A stretch of 64,000 bases of DNA from Erythrobacter oryzae (GTDB taxonomy: Bacteria; Pseudomonadota; Alphaproteobacteria; Sphingomonadales; Sphingomonadaceae), in NCBI RefSeq assembly GCF_030271515.1, contig NZ_JASCXI010000002.1, forward strand, positions 1 to 64,000. Reading direction: 5' to 3'. Of the stretch, positions 18,095 through 26,912 are shown one piece after another. Both the position numbers and the translations under genes were made by a program. Position 1 is the stretch's first letter, and each line of letters starts with the position of its first letter. The notes under the pieces were generated by a model, which worked only from the letters and a program-made list of their open reading frames with translations, made no database searches and was not told the origin of the DNA.

Positions 18095-20386
18095 TCACCA
18101 GCCGAGCTTGCGGCGCAGCGGATCGAGGATGTTCGAGAAGTCGTCGGTCCACGTCCGGAAGTCGGCCGGCACGCGGGTCTTGGTCCACGCGGGATCCTCC
18201 GCGATGTTGCCCACATCCGCCGGGCGGCGCGCGACCACCGCGACTTCGACCGGGGCCTTCAGCGTCTCCATGAAGTCGCCCGTGGTCTTGGGATCGTCGT
18301 TGCGGTGCCAGGTCGCGAGCCCGGCATCGCGCGCCGAGGCCGCGACCACGTGGCTGAGCTTCATGTTGCGGTTCGAGATGTTGAAGATCAGCATCCCGCC
18401 CGGCGCCAGCTTCGAGGCATACATCGCCACGGCTTCCTTGGTCATGAGGTGCACCGGGGGCGAGGAGGAGGAGAAGGCGTCGAGCATGATGAGATCATAG
18501 CCGCCCGGCTCGTCCGCCAGCGTCAGTCGGCCATCGCCCACGATCGTGCGTGCGCCCGGGGTGCATTCGCTGAACGAGCGGAACACTTGGCGGTCGCGCG
18601 CGATGCGCACCACTTCGGGGTCGATCTCGAAGAAGTTCCAGGTCTCGCCGGGCTGTGCGTGGCAGGCGAGCGAACCCATCCCCAGCCCGACCACCGCGAC
18701 CTTGCCGAGCTTGCCGCCCCGCACCTGCCGCGCCTGTTCGATCGCCTGATGATAGGCGCCGCCGAAGTGGAAATAGCTCGCCGGCTCGGGCCGCCCGGTC
18801 AGCGGGCTGCCTGCCGCATCGGCAACACGCTCGGCCCCGTGCAGGACGTTGCCGTGCTGGAGGAAGCGGCCCTGTCCGTTCGGGGTCTGGAAGATCGAAT
18901 GCACCGCGAAGAACGAACGGGTGCGCATGGCCATCTGCGCAGGGGTCGCGACCATCACCGCCACCGCCATCGCGGTGATCGCGGCGGTCAGCAGGCGGGC
19001 GGGGCGCGCATGGGAGAAGATGGTCAGCACCACGGCGACGATGAAGACGGTGATGACCGCCTGTCCCGGGAAGCTGTCCTGGTTGAGCACCCCGCGGTCG
19101 GCGAGCAGGAAGGGCACCAGAGCGACGGCCAGCCCGGCGGCGACCCACAGCGGGTTCGCCTTGCCCAGCCACCCGCGCACATCGGCGCGGCACAGCAGCA
19201 CCGCCACCACCAGCAGCGGGAATTCGAGCAGCCCCTCGAACAGCAGCGGCGCGGCGAGCGAGGCCAGCGCCCCGCCGATCACCCCGCCGAGCGACATGAA
19301 GAAGTAGAACTGGGTAAGATGCGCCACCCCCGGCCGGCGGGCGTAGAGCTCGCGGTGGCACAGGATCACGCTCACCGTGAAGAACACGAGGTTGAGCGCG
19401 AGCAGCGCGTAGAACGGAACGCTGCGGATGAAGGGCAGGCTCGCGATGATGGCGGCCAGCAGCACCGGCTGGGCGCGCAGCAGGACCCTGTGAAGCCGCT
19501 CGCCCCCTTCGCGGAAGGCGACCGAGAAGGTCACGAGATAGAGCGCCAGCGGCGCGACCCACATCAGCGGCACCGCGGCAACTTCGTTGGTGATGTGCGT
19601 GGTGGTGGCGACCAGCAGCGCCGAGGGCACCAGCGACAGGCCGATCCAGCCGAGGCGGTCCTTGAGGCTGACCGGCGCGGCGCTCTCGGCGCTCGCGGCG
19701 GCAGCCTGTTGCGCCGCCGCGGGCGCGGTCTCCGGGCGCAGGAACAGCGCCGCTGCCGCGATGCTCACCAGCAGCGCGCCGAAGCCCGCGCTCCACAACG
19801 AGGATTGCCCGGCGAGCGGCAGGGTCTGCTCGATCACCAGCGGGTAGGACAGCAGCGCCAGCAGCGAGCCGATGTTGGAGGCACCGTAGAGGAAATAGGG
19901 GTCATCGGCATGGGGGTGCCCGGTGCGGGCGAACCACGCCTGGAGCAGCGGGCCATTGGCCGAGACCGCGAAGAACGGCAGGCCGACCGAGACGGTGAAC
20001 ACCCCGATCAGCCACAGCGCCTGGCCGTGCTCGGGCGGGGTGCCCCAGTCATCGCCGAAAGCGATCGGCAGGCCGGCGATCAGCACCACCACCATCAGCG
20101 CAAGATGGACCAGCGCGGCCGCGCGCGGGTCGAGCCAGCGGGTGAGGCCGTGGGCATAGGCATAGCCTGCCAGCAGCACGGTCTGGAAGAACACCATCGC
20201 CACCGACCACACCGCGGGCGTCCCGCCGAGCGTCGGCATGACCATCTTGGTGAACATCGGCTGCACCCCGAACAGGAGGAAGGCCGAAAGGAAGATGGTG
20301 AGCGTGTAGACCGGCAGCGCCAGCCGGGTATCGCGGATGCCCGCCCGCCCGGAAAGGCCGGAAGGCGCCGTCATCGTCGTCGTCAT
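18095..20386 (-). CDS. Membrane-fused spermidine synthase-like protein
   Basis: A 763-residue protein with two halves. Residues 1 to about 480 hold roughly 12-14 hydrophobic segments of the MFS-like type (TIFLSAFLLFGVQPMFTKMV, SVGLPFFAVSANGPLLQAWF). Residues about 530-745 form a Rossmann methyltransferase-like domain as in spermidine synthases (VAVVGLGMGSLACHA, NFFEIDPEVVRIA, IVGDGRLTLA, DLIMLDAFSSSS). The DAFSSSS.P.HL.T motif is the spermidine synthase segment. Many 'fused MFS/spermidine synthase' proteins have unproven activity, so polyamine synthesis is not certain. The start at 20386 is a choice; ATG 20425 is also open. A 180-base, more AT-rich region upstream separates it from the kinase gene. 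Confidence 0.85.
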   Translation of the reverse strand: MTTTMTAPSGLSGRAGIRDTRLALPVYTLTIFLSAFLLFGVQPMFTKMVMPTLGGTPAVWSVAMVFFQTVLLAGYAYAHGLTRWLDPRAAALVHLALMVVVLIAGLPIAFGDDWGTPPEHGQALWLIGVFTVSVGLPFFAVSANGPLLQAWFARTGHPHADDPYFLYGASNIGSLLALLSYPLVIEQTLPLAGQSSLWSAGFGALLVSIAAAALFLRPETAPAAAQQAAAASAESAAPVSLKDRLGWIGLSLVPSALLVATTTHITNEVAAVPLMWVAPLALYLVTFSVAFREGGERLHRVLLRAQPVLLAAIIASLPFIRSVPFYALLALNLVFFTVSVILCHRELYARRPGVAHLTQFYFFMSLGGVIGGALASLAAPLLFEGLLEFPLLVVAVLLCRADVRGWLGKANPLWVAAGLAVALVPFLLADRGVLNQDSFPGQAVITVFIVAVVLTIFSHARPARLLTAAITAMAVAVMVATPAQMAMRTRSFFAVHSIFQTPNGQGRFLQHGNVLHGAERVADAAGSPLTGRPEPASYFHFGGAYHQAIEQARQVRGGKLGKVAVVGLGMGSLACHAQPGETWNFFEIDPEVVRIARDRQVFRSFSECTPGARTIVGDGRLTLADEPGGYDLIMLDAFSSSSPPVHLMTKEAVAMYASKLAPGGMLIFNISNRNMKLSHVVAASARDAGLATWHRNDDPKTTGDFMETLKAPVEVAVVARRPADVGNIAEDPAWTKTRVPADFRTWTDDFSNILDPLRRKLGW

Positions 20387-20566
20387 CGCTATGTGCCCCA
20401 CAGAAGAGATGTATTCTTGTATCATCGCCTATGGGCACAACCCCTAACACGGGGTTAAGCATGATCCCGCTTTTTGAAACGGCCGGTCTGTCGGGTTCAA
20501 GCCTTGAAATATAACGATATTTGCAGGTTGATCGGGGAAAGCCGTAAGTCGCTGTATGTCAATTGA

Positions 20567-23542
20567 TTAACGGGCATAGGCGATGCGCGCCGAGATGCGC
20601 AACTCGACCACCGTGCCGAAACCGCTGGCGCTTTCGATCGCGAAACGGCCGCCCAGCGCCTCGATCCGTTCCTTCATCCCGACGAGCCCGAAATGGCCCG
20701 GCGAGGCCCCTTCGGCGATGACGCCCTCGGCCATGCCGATGCCGTTGTCGCGCACCTGGGCGACGAAGCTCCAGCGCCCGAAGCGCAGGCCGATCTCGAT
20801 CCGGCTCGCCTGCGAATGGGCCGCGGCATTGCCGAGCGCCTCGCCCAGCACCGCGAGCAGATCGTCGATCAGGCCCGAGGCGATCGCGCGCGGGGTGCCG
20901 GTGATCGCCAGCGGGGCGATGCGCGCCTGCGGGAAGATCGGATTGGCGGCGAGCCGCGCCAGCTCCTCGGGGAAATCGCGGCGGCGGCGGCTGCGCAGCT
21001 CGGTGACCCGCTCGCGCCCCTCGACCAGCACCTCCTCGGCGCGCTCGAGCGCGGGCTGGACGATTGCCTGCACTTCCGGGTCGTCCCCCAGCCGGTCGGC
21101 CACCGCCTGAAAGCGCAGGATCAGTCCCTGCACGCCCTGGATCATCGTGTCGTGCAGCTCGCGCGCGATCCGCTCGCGCTCGTTCGTGCGCACCAGCATC
21201 CGCATCCGCATCCGGCTGGCGAGCTGGCGCACGCGGATGGTGTAGGCGAGGTAGAGGCCGCCGAGCACCGCGATCACCGCGAGGCTGCGGAACCACCAGG
21301 TCTGCCAGAAGGCATGGGCGATGGTGAAGCTGAGCACCGCCGGTTGCGGGCTCCACACCCCGTCGGCATTGGCGGCGAGCAGCTCGAAGCGGTAGTCCCC
21401 CGGCCCCAGCCCGGTGAATGTCGCGCTGCGCCGCGCGCCGGCCTCGATCCACCCGCTCTCGTCCGCTCCGACCAGCCGGTAACGGAACCTGACGCGGCCC
21501 GGCACGGCGAGGGTGGTGGCGGTGTATTCGATGGCGAAGGCGCTGACATTGGCGGGCAGGCGCATGCCCGGCGCGGCGGGCAGGCTCTGCTGGCGGAAGG
21601 CGATCGCGCGGATGATCTGGTCGGGCGGGCGGGCGTCGGGGGCGAGCCTCGCGGGGTCGATCATCTGCACCGTGTCGCGCGTCGCGAACCAGATGCGCCC
21701 GTCGCCGCCTGCGACGATCTGGGTGCCCGCGGATTTCTGGACGAAGCTGGTGAGCCCGTCGTTGAAATCGAACAGGCGGTAGGGCACCTCCGCCCCCAGC
21801 CTCGCGAGGGCGCGCTCGAGATCGGCGGTCTTGAGGCGCACCACCCCGAGATCGCCAACCGTCCAGGTCTCGCCCGCCGGGGTCTGGACGAGGCCGTTGA
21901 TCGAGCTGGCCCAAGGGTAGCGGCTCGAGGGTAGCGCCGGGCTCCCCGGCAGCAGCGGCGCGGCGAGCCCCGCCGCGCCGCTGGTGTAGAGTGTGGCCTT
22001 GCCGGGCAGCAGCCCCTCGACCCCGTCGCTGGCGACCGCGCTGTCGGTGAGCGCGACGAAAGCGGCGTCGGGCTGCGGCGCCTCCCCCCGGAAATGCACT
22101 GCCGCGCGGCCATCGGCGAGGATCGCGGTATTGCCCGGGATATGCACCTTGCCCTCGACCCCCGGCCACTCCCGCGCCTTTCCGCCTTCGAGCACGAACA
22201 GCCCCTTCTGGAGCGCCGGGAGCCACAAGCGGCCCGCCTTGTCCTCGCCGCAGGAATTGGCCGCGAAGTCATCGGGCAGCGGATAGGAGGCGGTCACCCC
22301 GCCGCCCTCCCAGCGCAGCGCCCGCCCGCGCAGCACGATCCAGACGCCAGCGCCCGAGCGTTGCGGGCAGATCGCCTCGATCAGCAGCGGCGAGGCATAG
22401 GCGGGGCGGGGATCGATGCCGGGGGCGACGGTGAAGAGCGTCCGGTCGTTGGCGATGTAGACCACCCCCGCGCCGTCGGCGGCGAGCATGTGGTTGGTTG
22501 CCGGGTCGGCGGGCACGCCGCGGGCGGGGCTCACCGGCACGCGGCGCACCATGTTGAGCCCCATCTCGCCGCCGATCCACACGTTCCCCTCGCGGTCCTC
22601 GAACACCGCGCGCACCGGATCGGCGAGAAGGCCGTTGGCGCGGGTCAAGTGCGCCTCGCTGCGCTTCGGCGAGGCGGGGTCGGTGACGCGGAACACCCCG
22701 TCACTCCAGGTCGCAATCCACAGGTCGCCGTGGCGGTCGAAGATGCTGCGGATGCCGAAGGGGGTGGGGAAGGCGGGGCCGTCCGAGATCAGCGCGCCCT
22801 TCCGGGCGATGGCGCGGGTCTGCTCCTTCTCGGTCAGCCAGATCGCCCCGTCCGGGCCTTCCGCGAGTGTGGCGCGCGGGAGCGTGGCGATGCCGGTCGG
22901 CACGAAGCGGTCGCGACCGGGCTTCTTGCGATAGACCATATCCTCAGCCGTAAGCCACAGCGTCCCGTCGCTGGCGAAGAGCGGGTTCCAGACAGGCTTT
23001 TCGGGGAGGCCCGAGGCGGCGTCGAACTCGGTCCAGCGGCCCTTGTGGAAGCGCGCGAGCGACTTCGTCCCGCGCCCGCCGCGAGTCACCCAGATCGCCC
23101 CGTCAGGCCCTTCGGCAATGTCGTTCACCTCGCGCGAGGGGTTGGGCATTCCCGCATCGGCGAGCTGGCCGCCGCGCCACACCAGCATGCCCTTGCGGCG
23201 CGCGAGCCCGATCCACAGCGTCCCGTCGCGCGCCGCCAGCAGCCGGGCGACGACGATGCGGCCCGGATCGGTGGGCGCGGGGCCGATGCGCTCGAAGGTG
23301 AGGCCGTCGAAGCGGAACAGGCCGTCGACCCCGCCCACCCACAGGAAGCCGTCGCGGGTCTGGGTGATCGCGTTGATCCGCCCTGGCGAGCCTTCCTCCA
23401 AGGACCAGTGGTGGAGCTTGTAGCCCTCGAGCGGCATCAACGACGCATTGTCCAACGCGGGACGCGCGGGTGCGGCGCCCGTCAGCGGCGCGATCAGCGC
23501 CAGCAGCAGCGCCCCGCAGACAAGCCGGAGACTAAAGCTCAA
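20567..23542 (-). CDS. Beta-propeller sensor histidine kinase (two-component Y_Y_Y type)
   Basis: A 991-residue kinase. A signal peptide (1-23) is followed by a large periplasmic sensor made of Reg_prop blades with repeated motifs such as GFLWVGGVDGLFRFDG, GTLWIGLARRKG and GNVWIGGEMGLN. A Y_Y_Y domain follows at about 660-740 (RFRYRLVGADESGWIEAG), then one membrane helix (about 752-772). The cytoplasmic part has a HisKA_3 box RIARELHDTMIQ with phosphoacceptor His797, and a HATPase with N-box Asn905 and DNGIGM at 932-937. Such hybrid-like sensors often detect carbohydrates or envelope ligands. The response-regulator gene overlaps its start by 11 bases, so the two form a pair. Confidence 0.94.
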   Translation of the reverse strand: MSFSLRLVCGALLLALIAPLTGAAPARPALDNASLMPLEGYKLHHWSLEEGSPGRINAITQTRDGFLWVGGVDGLFRFDGLTFERIGPAPTDPGRIVVARLLAARDGTLWIGLARRKGMLVWRGGQLADAGMPNPSREVNDIAEGPDGAIWVTRGGRGTKSLARFHKGRWTEFDAASGLPEKPVWNPLFASDGTLWLTAEDMVYRKKPGRDRFVPTGIATLPRATLAEGPDGAIWLTEKEQTRAIARKGALISDGPAFPTPFGIRSIFDRHGDLWIATWSDGVFRVTDPASPKRSEAHLTRANGLLADPVRAVFEDREGNVWIGGEMGLNMVRRVPVSPARGVPADPATNHMLAADGAGVVYIANDRTLFTVAPGIDPRPAYASPLLIEAICPQRSGAGVWIVLRGRALRWEGGGVTASYPLPDDFAANSCGEDKAGRLWLPALQKGLFVLEGGKAREWPGVEGKVHIPGNTAILADGRAAVHFRGEAPQPDAAFVALTDSAVASDGVEGLLPGKATLYTSGAAGLAAPLLPGSPALPSSRYPWASSINGLVQTPAGETWTVGDLGVVRLKTADLERALARLGAEVPYRLFDFNDGLTSFVQKSAGTQIVAGGDGRIWFATRDTVQMIDPARLAPDARPPDQIIRAIAFRQQSLPAAPGMRLPANVSAFAIEYTATTLAVPGRVRFRYRLVGADESGWIEAGARRSATFTGLGPGDYRFELLAANADGVWSPQPAVLSFTIAHAFWQTWWFRSLAVIAVLGGLYLAYTIRVRQLASRMRMRMLVRTNERERIARELHDTMIQGVQGLILRFQAVADRLGDDPEVQAIVQPALERAEEVLVEGRERVTELRSRRRRDFPEELARLAANPIFPQARIAPLAITGTPRAIASGLIDDLLAVLGEALGNAAAHSQASRIEIGLRFGRWSFVAQVRDNGIGMAEGVIAEGASPGHFGLVGMKERIEALGGRFAIESASGFGTVVELRISARIAYAR

Positions 23543-24173
23543 TGATGCCCCGCCGCGCCGCGGTCGTCACGGCATGGGTGCGGTCGGAGACCTGAAGCTT
23601 GGCGAAGATCGACTTGATGTTCGATTTCACCGTCTCCTCGCCCACCCCCAGCCGCCAAGCGATCTGCTTGTTGGGGTGGCCGCCTGCGATCAGTTGCAAG
23701 ACCTCGATCTCGCGGCCGGTGAGCGGTTCGTGGATCGCGTGGAGCGCGATGTCCTGCGCCACGTCCGCGTGGAGGTGGCGCTGGCCCTTGTGCACCGCGC
23801 GGATCGCGCCGAGCAGCTCGCGCCTCAGGCTGCTCTTGAGCAGGAACCCCGCCGCACCTGCGCGCATCGCCGCGAGCGCCTTGGCATCGCCCGCATAGGT
23901 GGTGAGCACGATCACCCGCGCATCGGGATGGTCGGCGCGGATTGCCGCAATCGCCTCGACCCCAGTGAGGTCCGGCATCTGGAGGTCCATCAGCACCACA
24001 TCGGGGCGCAGCGCCGCATATTGCGCGATCGCCTCGCGGCCGCCTGCCGCCTCGCCGACGATCGCCATGTCGCTCTGGAGCGCGATGATCGCCGCCACAC
24101 CTTCGCGCAGGATCGGGTGGTCGTCGACGATCAGCACCCGGATCGGCGGGGCATCAGGCGCGGTGGCAGACAT
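23532..24173 (-). CDS. NarL/FixJ-type response regulator
   Basis: A 213-residue two-component regulator. The receiver domain (about 11-128) has the acidic pair D17-D18, phosphoacceptor D63 in VVLMDLQMP, Thr at LTTY and Lys in FLLKSS. A LuxR-type helix-turn-helix occupies about 148-208 (LTGREIEVLQLIAGGHPNKQIAWRLGVGEETVKSNIKSIFAKL, in part). It is the cognate regulator of the overlapping beta-propeller kinase and lies first in the leftward transcript. The 166-base region to the divergent hydrolase gene is a natural place for its target site, and it holds nested inverted repeats. Confidence 0.95.
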   Translation of the reverse strand: MSATAPDAPPIRVLIVDDHPILREGVAAIIALQSDMAIVGEAAGGREAIAQYAALRPDVVLMDLQMPDLTGVEAIAAIRADHPDARVIVLTTYAGDAKALAAMRAGAAGFLLKSSLRRELLGAIRAVHKGQRHLHADVAQDIALHAIHEPLTGREIEVLQLIAGGHPNKQIAWRLGVGEETVKSNIKSIFAKLQVSDRTHAVTTAARRGIIEL

Positions 24174-24239
24174 GCGGCAGGCGCTCCCCTTCGGCGCGAC
24201 CCTGTGGAGGATTTCGCTGTGATACCATGATTGTGCCGG

Positions 24240-24293
24240 TTTCGGGACACCCGAAAGCGGGGCCGGCTGTCACCCGTTCGGGTGTAGCCCCGC
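24240..24293. promoter_or_regulatory. Three inverted repeats in the divergent regulator/hydrolase promoter region
   Basis: The first is TTTCGGG-ACA-CCCGAAA (24240-24256). It is followed at once by GCGGGGC (24257-24263) pairing with GCCCCGC (24287-24293), inside which CACCCG-TT-CGGGTG (24271-24284) pairs again. The whole block lies 46 bases before the hydrolase start and 66 after the response regulator start. Operators for the adjacent regulator or a structured 5' leader would both fit. Confidence 0.55.
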
Positions 24294-24339
24294 GCTCGGC
24301 CCCGCGCCATCCTCCCGGGCATCACCAAGGGAGCCGGAC

Positions 24340-25269
24340 ATGGACCGCCGCCAATTCATCGCCGCCAGCGCCGCCGCAGGCACGCTTGCCGCCATGCCGG
24401 TGTCCCTCGCCGCCGCCCCGGACCAAGGAGAACGCAGGATGGGAACCGTCACCACCAAGGATGGCACGCAGATCTTCTACAAGGACTGGGGGCCGAAAGA
24501 CGCGCAGCCGATCGTCTTCCACCACGGCTGGCCCCTCTCCGCCGACGACTGGGACAACCAGATGATGTTCTTCCTGATGGAAGGTTTCCGCGTCATCGCC
24601 CACGACCGGCGCGGGCATGGCCGCTCGACCCAGACCGACACCGGCAACGAGATGGACACCTATGCCGCCGATGTCGCCGCGCTCACCGATCACCTCGACC
24701 TCAAGGGCGCGGTCCATGTCGGCCACTCGACCGGCGGGGGCGAGGTGACGCGCTATGTCGCGCGCGCCAAGCCGGGGCGGGTCAGCAAGGCGGTGATCAT
24801 CGGCGCGGTGCCGCCGATCATGCTCGACACCCCGGCCTACCCGGGCGGGCTGCCGATGGAAGTGTTCGACGGCTTCCGCGCCGCGCACATCGCCAACCGC
24901 GCGCAGTTTTTCCGCGATATTCCCGAAGGCCCCTTCTACAGCTTCAACCGCCCGGGTGCGAAGGTCAGCCAAGGGCTGATCGACAACTGGTGGCGGCAGG
25001 GCATGATGGGCGGCACCAAGGCGCATTACGACTGCATCAAGGCCTTCTCCGAGACCGACTTCACCGAGGATCTGAAGGCGATCACCGTGCCGGTGCTGGT
25101 GATGCATGGCGAGGACGACCAGATCGTGCCGATCGACCATTCGGCGAAGCTGGCGGTGAAGCTGCTGAAGCAGGGCACGCTCAAGACCTATCCCGGCCTG
25201 CCGCACGGCATGGCCTCGACCCACCCCGAGGTGATCAACCCCGACATCCTCGCCTTCATCCGGGGCTGA
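24340..25269 (+). CDS. Tat-exported alpha/beta hydrolase, chloroperoxidase-like
   Basis: A 309-residue protein with an N-terminal twin-arginine signal ([18 protein letters not shown]) and then the non-haem chloroperoxidase/arylesterase fold. The triad is Ser130 in VGHSTGGGE, an acid at about 259-260 in [10 protein letters not shown], and His289 in [23 protein letters not shown] and [10 protein letters not shown] are signature segments of cofactor-free haloperoxidases. In vivo these act mainly as esterases or perhydrolases. GGGAG precedes ATG 24340. An internal ATG at residue 34 would give the cytoplasmic form seen in most relatives, so the export signal is a variation. It is divergent from the NarL-type regulator. 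Confidence 0.88.
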   Translation: MDRRQFIAASAAAGTLAAMPVSLAAAPDQGERRMGTVTTKDGTQIFYKDWGPKDAQPIVFHHGWPLSADDWDNQMMFFLMEGFRVIAHDRRGHGRSTQTDTGNEMDTYAADVAALTDHLDLKGAVHVGHSTGGGEVTRYVARAKPGRVSKAVIIGAVPPIMLDTPAYPGGLPMEVFDGFRAAHIANRAQFFRDIPEGPFYSFNRPGAKVSQGLIDNWWRQGMMGGTKAHYDCIKAFSETDFTEDLKAITVPVLVMHGEDDQIVPIDHSAKLAVKLLKQGTLKTYPGLPHGMASTHPEVINPDILAFIRG

Positions 25270-25308
25270 CGACACGCTTTTCGAACCGTTGTCGTCGATG
25301 TCCCGGCC

Positions 25309-25962
25309 ATGAATCCGGCCCCTGCCCCCCTGTCGCTGCGCACCCCCGCGCCGCTGCTGCGGCTGCTGCTGGCGCTGTCGGCGACGACGGGGATGGTCGA
25401 GGCGGCGAGCCTGCTCGGCATGGAGCGCGCCTTTGCCGCCAACGTGACCGGCAATCTCGTCTTTGCCGTGCTGGGAGCGGCGGGCGCGCCGGGGTTTGCC
25501 TTGCTGCCTTGCCTCGCCGCGCTCGCCGCCTTCGCGGCGGGGGCGGCGCTGGCAGGGCGGATCGGCGCGGGCGCAGGGCGGCCCGGCCACGGGCTGGTGC
25601 GCGCCGCGGTGATCGAGAGCGCGCTGCTGATCCTTGCGGGGCTGCTGGCGCTAGCGTTAGTGCGGGCGGGCGCCTTGCCGGGGCGCGCGGTGCTCGGGCT
25701 GATTGCGCTGGCGGCAGGCGCGGCGGGGTTGCGGATCGCGGCGGTGCGGCGGCTCGCCTTGCCCGATCTGTCCGCCCCCCTCGGCGCGGGCGCGAGCCTC
25801 AAGGTGCGCCTTGCCGCGCTGGCGATGTTTCTGGCGGGCGCGGCGGGGGGCAGTGCGCTGGTGCTGACCGCAGGGCTCGGCGCGAGCCTGCTCGCCGCAG
25901 GTGGAGTGGTGCTCGCCGCGACCGCCTTGTTCGTGCGCCATCCGCAAATGAGCGAGGGCTAG
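25309..25962 (+). CDS. DUF1275 (YoaK) family membrane protein
   Basis: A 217-residue protein with about six hydrophobic segments. The segment GMVEAASLLGMERAFAANVTGNLVF matches the family signature 'G..Da.s.l..g..F.aN.TGN.v', here with Glu in place of the usual Asp (key part AANVTGNLVF). The function of the family is unknown; some members have been linked to transport. It lies 39 bases after the hydrolase in the same direction. Its final four bases overlap the convergent gene at 25959. Codon use is as strongly GC3-biased as the neighbours. Confidence 0.85.
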   Translation: MNPAPAPLSLRTPAPLLRLLLALSATTGMVEAASLLGMERAFAANVTGNLVFAVLGAAGAPGFALLPCLAALAAFAAGAALAGRIGAGAGRPGHGLVRAAVIESALLILAGLLALALVRAGALPGRAVLGLIALAAGAAGLRIAAVRRLALPDLSAPLGAGASLKVRLAALAMFLAGAAGGSALVLTAGLGASLLAAGGVVLAATALFVRHPQMSEG

Positions 25963-26378
25963 CCCGCGATCACCGTCACGAAGCGGCGTGCGACCCAGCC
26001 CGACAGGCACGGGCCGTCATAGGCCTTGCGCTTGTCCGCGACGGGGCTCGACACGCGGCAATCGGTGACCACCGGCCCGCCGAAGGGTTCGGGATAGACC
26101 ACGCCCACCCACTGCCCGTCGGCGCTGTCGTCGCACAGGAGCAGCTCGCGGCCCGACTCCAGCTTGTCGAGCATCCGCGCCTTGACCGAGGGCGCGGCGC
26201 GCACCGCGACGAAGCCGTCGCCCCCTTTGCGCAAGGGGATGATCGCGCCGACGCTGGGGCAGGCATCGAGCTCGGGCTCGCCGCCGACCATCACCGGGCG
26301 GACAGCGGGCGGCGCCTTGGCCGCCACCGGCAGCGCGGCGGCGACAAGAGCGCAGGCGAGGAAAGCGGCGCGGTTCAT
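25959..26378 (-). CDS. Secreted SH3-like hypothetical protein
   Basis: A 139-residue protein with a signal peptide (MNRAAFLACALVAAALPVAAKA). The mature part has a bacterial SH3-like layout: GDGFVAVRAAPSVKARMLDKLESGRELLLCDD, then QWVGVVYPE, and closing SGWVARRFVTVIAG (key pieces VRAAPS and GWVARRF). Four cysteines (in DACPS, LLCDD, TDCRV and GPCLS) could form disulphides in the periplasm. SH3b domains often bind cell-wall or protein ligands. It is the last gene of the leftward set 25959-28034, 23 bases after the DUF3617 gene. Confidence 0.72.
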   Translation of the reverse strand: MNRAAFLACALVAAALPVAAKAPPAVRPVMVGGEPELDACPSVGAIIPLRKGGDGFVAVRAAPSVKARMLDKLESGRELLLCDDSADGQWVGVVYPEPFGGPVVTDCRVSSPVADKRKAYDGPCLSGWVARRFVTVIAG

Positions 26379-26401
26379 GGGCCTAACCTAACCCCCGATG
26401 C

Positions 26402-26884
26402 TCACTTCTTGCAATCGCCGACGCGCTCGCTCGTCAGGGTCATTTCCATGCTGGCCTTGCCGCCCGGCAGCTTGTCGTCGGTCATCTCGCCCGACATCAC
26501 CATCGAGACCTTCGTCGGGGTGTAGGTGCCGGTCATCGCCATCTTGGGCGCGCCGAAGCTGCCTGCGCCCTTGCACACCAGCGTGCCCGACATGGTGCCG
26601 CCGCCCTGCTTGAAGTCCTCCATGGTGCACTGGCCCTGCTGCATGCTGTTCGACATGGTGCGCACGCCCGCGCGGGCTTCGTCCTCGCTCATGCAGGCCT
26701 CGGTGGTCTGCGATTGGCCGAGCATCGCCTTGGCGCGCGCGGCGACTTCGGGCGGCGCGCCGGGGATGTCGAACTTGGTCATCGCCATGGTGTTCTTCCA
26801 GTTGCCCGGTTCGAGCTCCCCGTCGGCCTTGCCGCAGGCGGCGAGCAGGGCGAGGAGCGGGAGGGCGGCAAGTGCATGTTTCAT
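26402..26884 (-). CDS. DUF3617 family lipoprotein
   Basis: A 160-residue protein with a lipobox signal (ALPLLALLAAC, lipidated Cys17). The body reads ELEPGNWKNTMAMTKFDIPG, then CMSEDEARAG, CTMEDFKQGGGTMSGTLVCKG and TYTPTKVSMVMSG. This is the DUF3617 pattern 'pG.We.t.......g........q..CvT.e....', a family of small exported proteins typical of Sphingomonadales. AGGAG lies eight bases before ATG 26884. A much longer open frame upstream overlaps the neighbouring gene and is not used. The function is unknown. Confidence 0.85.
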   Translation of the reverse strand: MKHALAALPLLALLAACGKADGELEPGNWKNTMAMTKFDIPGAPPEVAARAKAMLGQSQTTEACMSEDEARAGVRTMSNSMQQGQCTMEDFKQGGGTMSGTLVCKGAGSFGAPKMAMTGTYTPTKVSMVMSGEMTDDKLPGGKASMEMTLTSERVGDCKK

Positions 26885-26912
26885 CGGAATTCTCCTGTGT
26901 GAGGTGATGGTC

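Noticed and set aside
18050..20458. An 802-codon plus-strand frame opposite the spermidine-synthase-like gene
   Set aside because: It is a low-complexity His/Arg/Gln/Gly product, typical of antisense of hydrophobic GC-rich genes.
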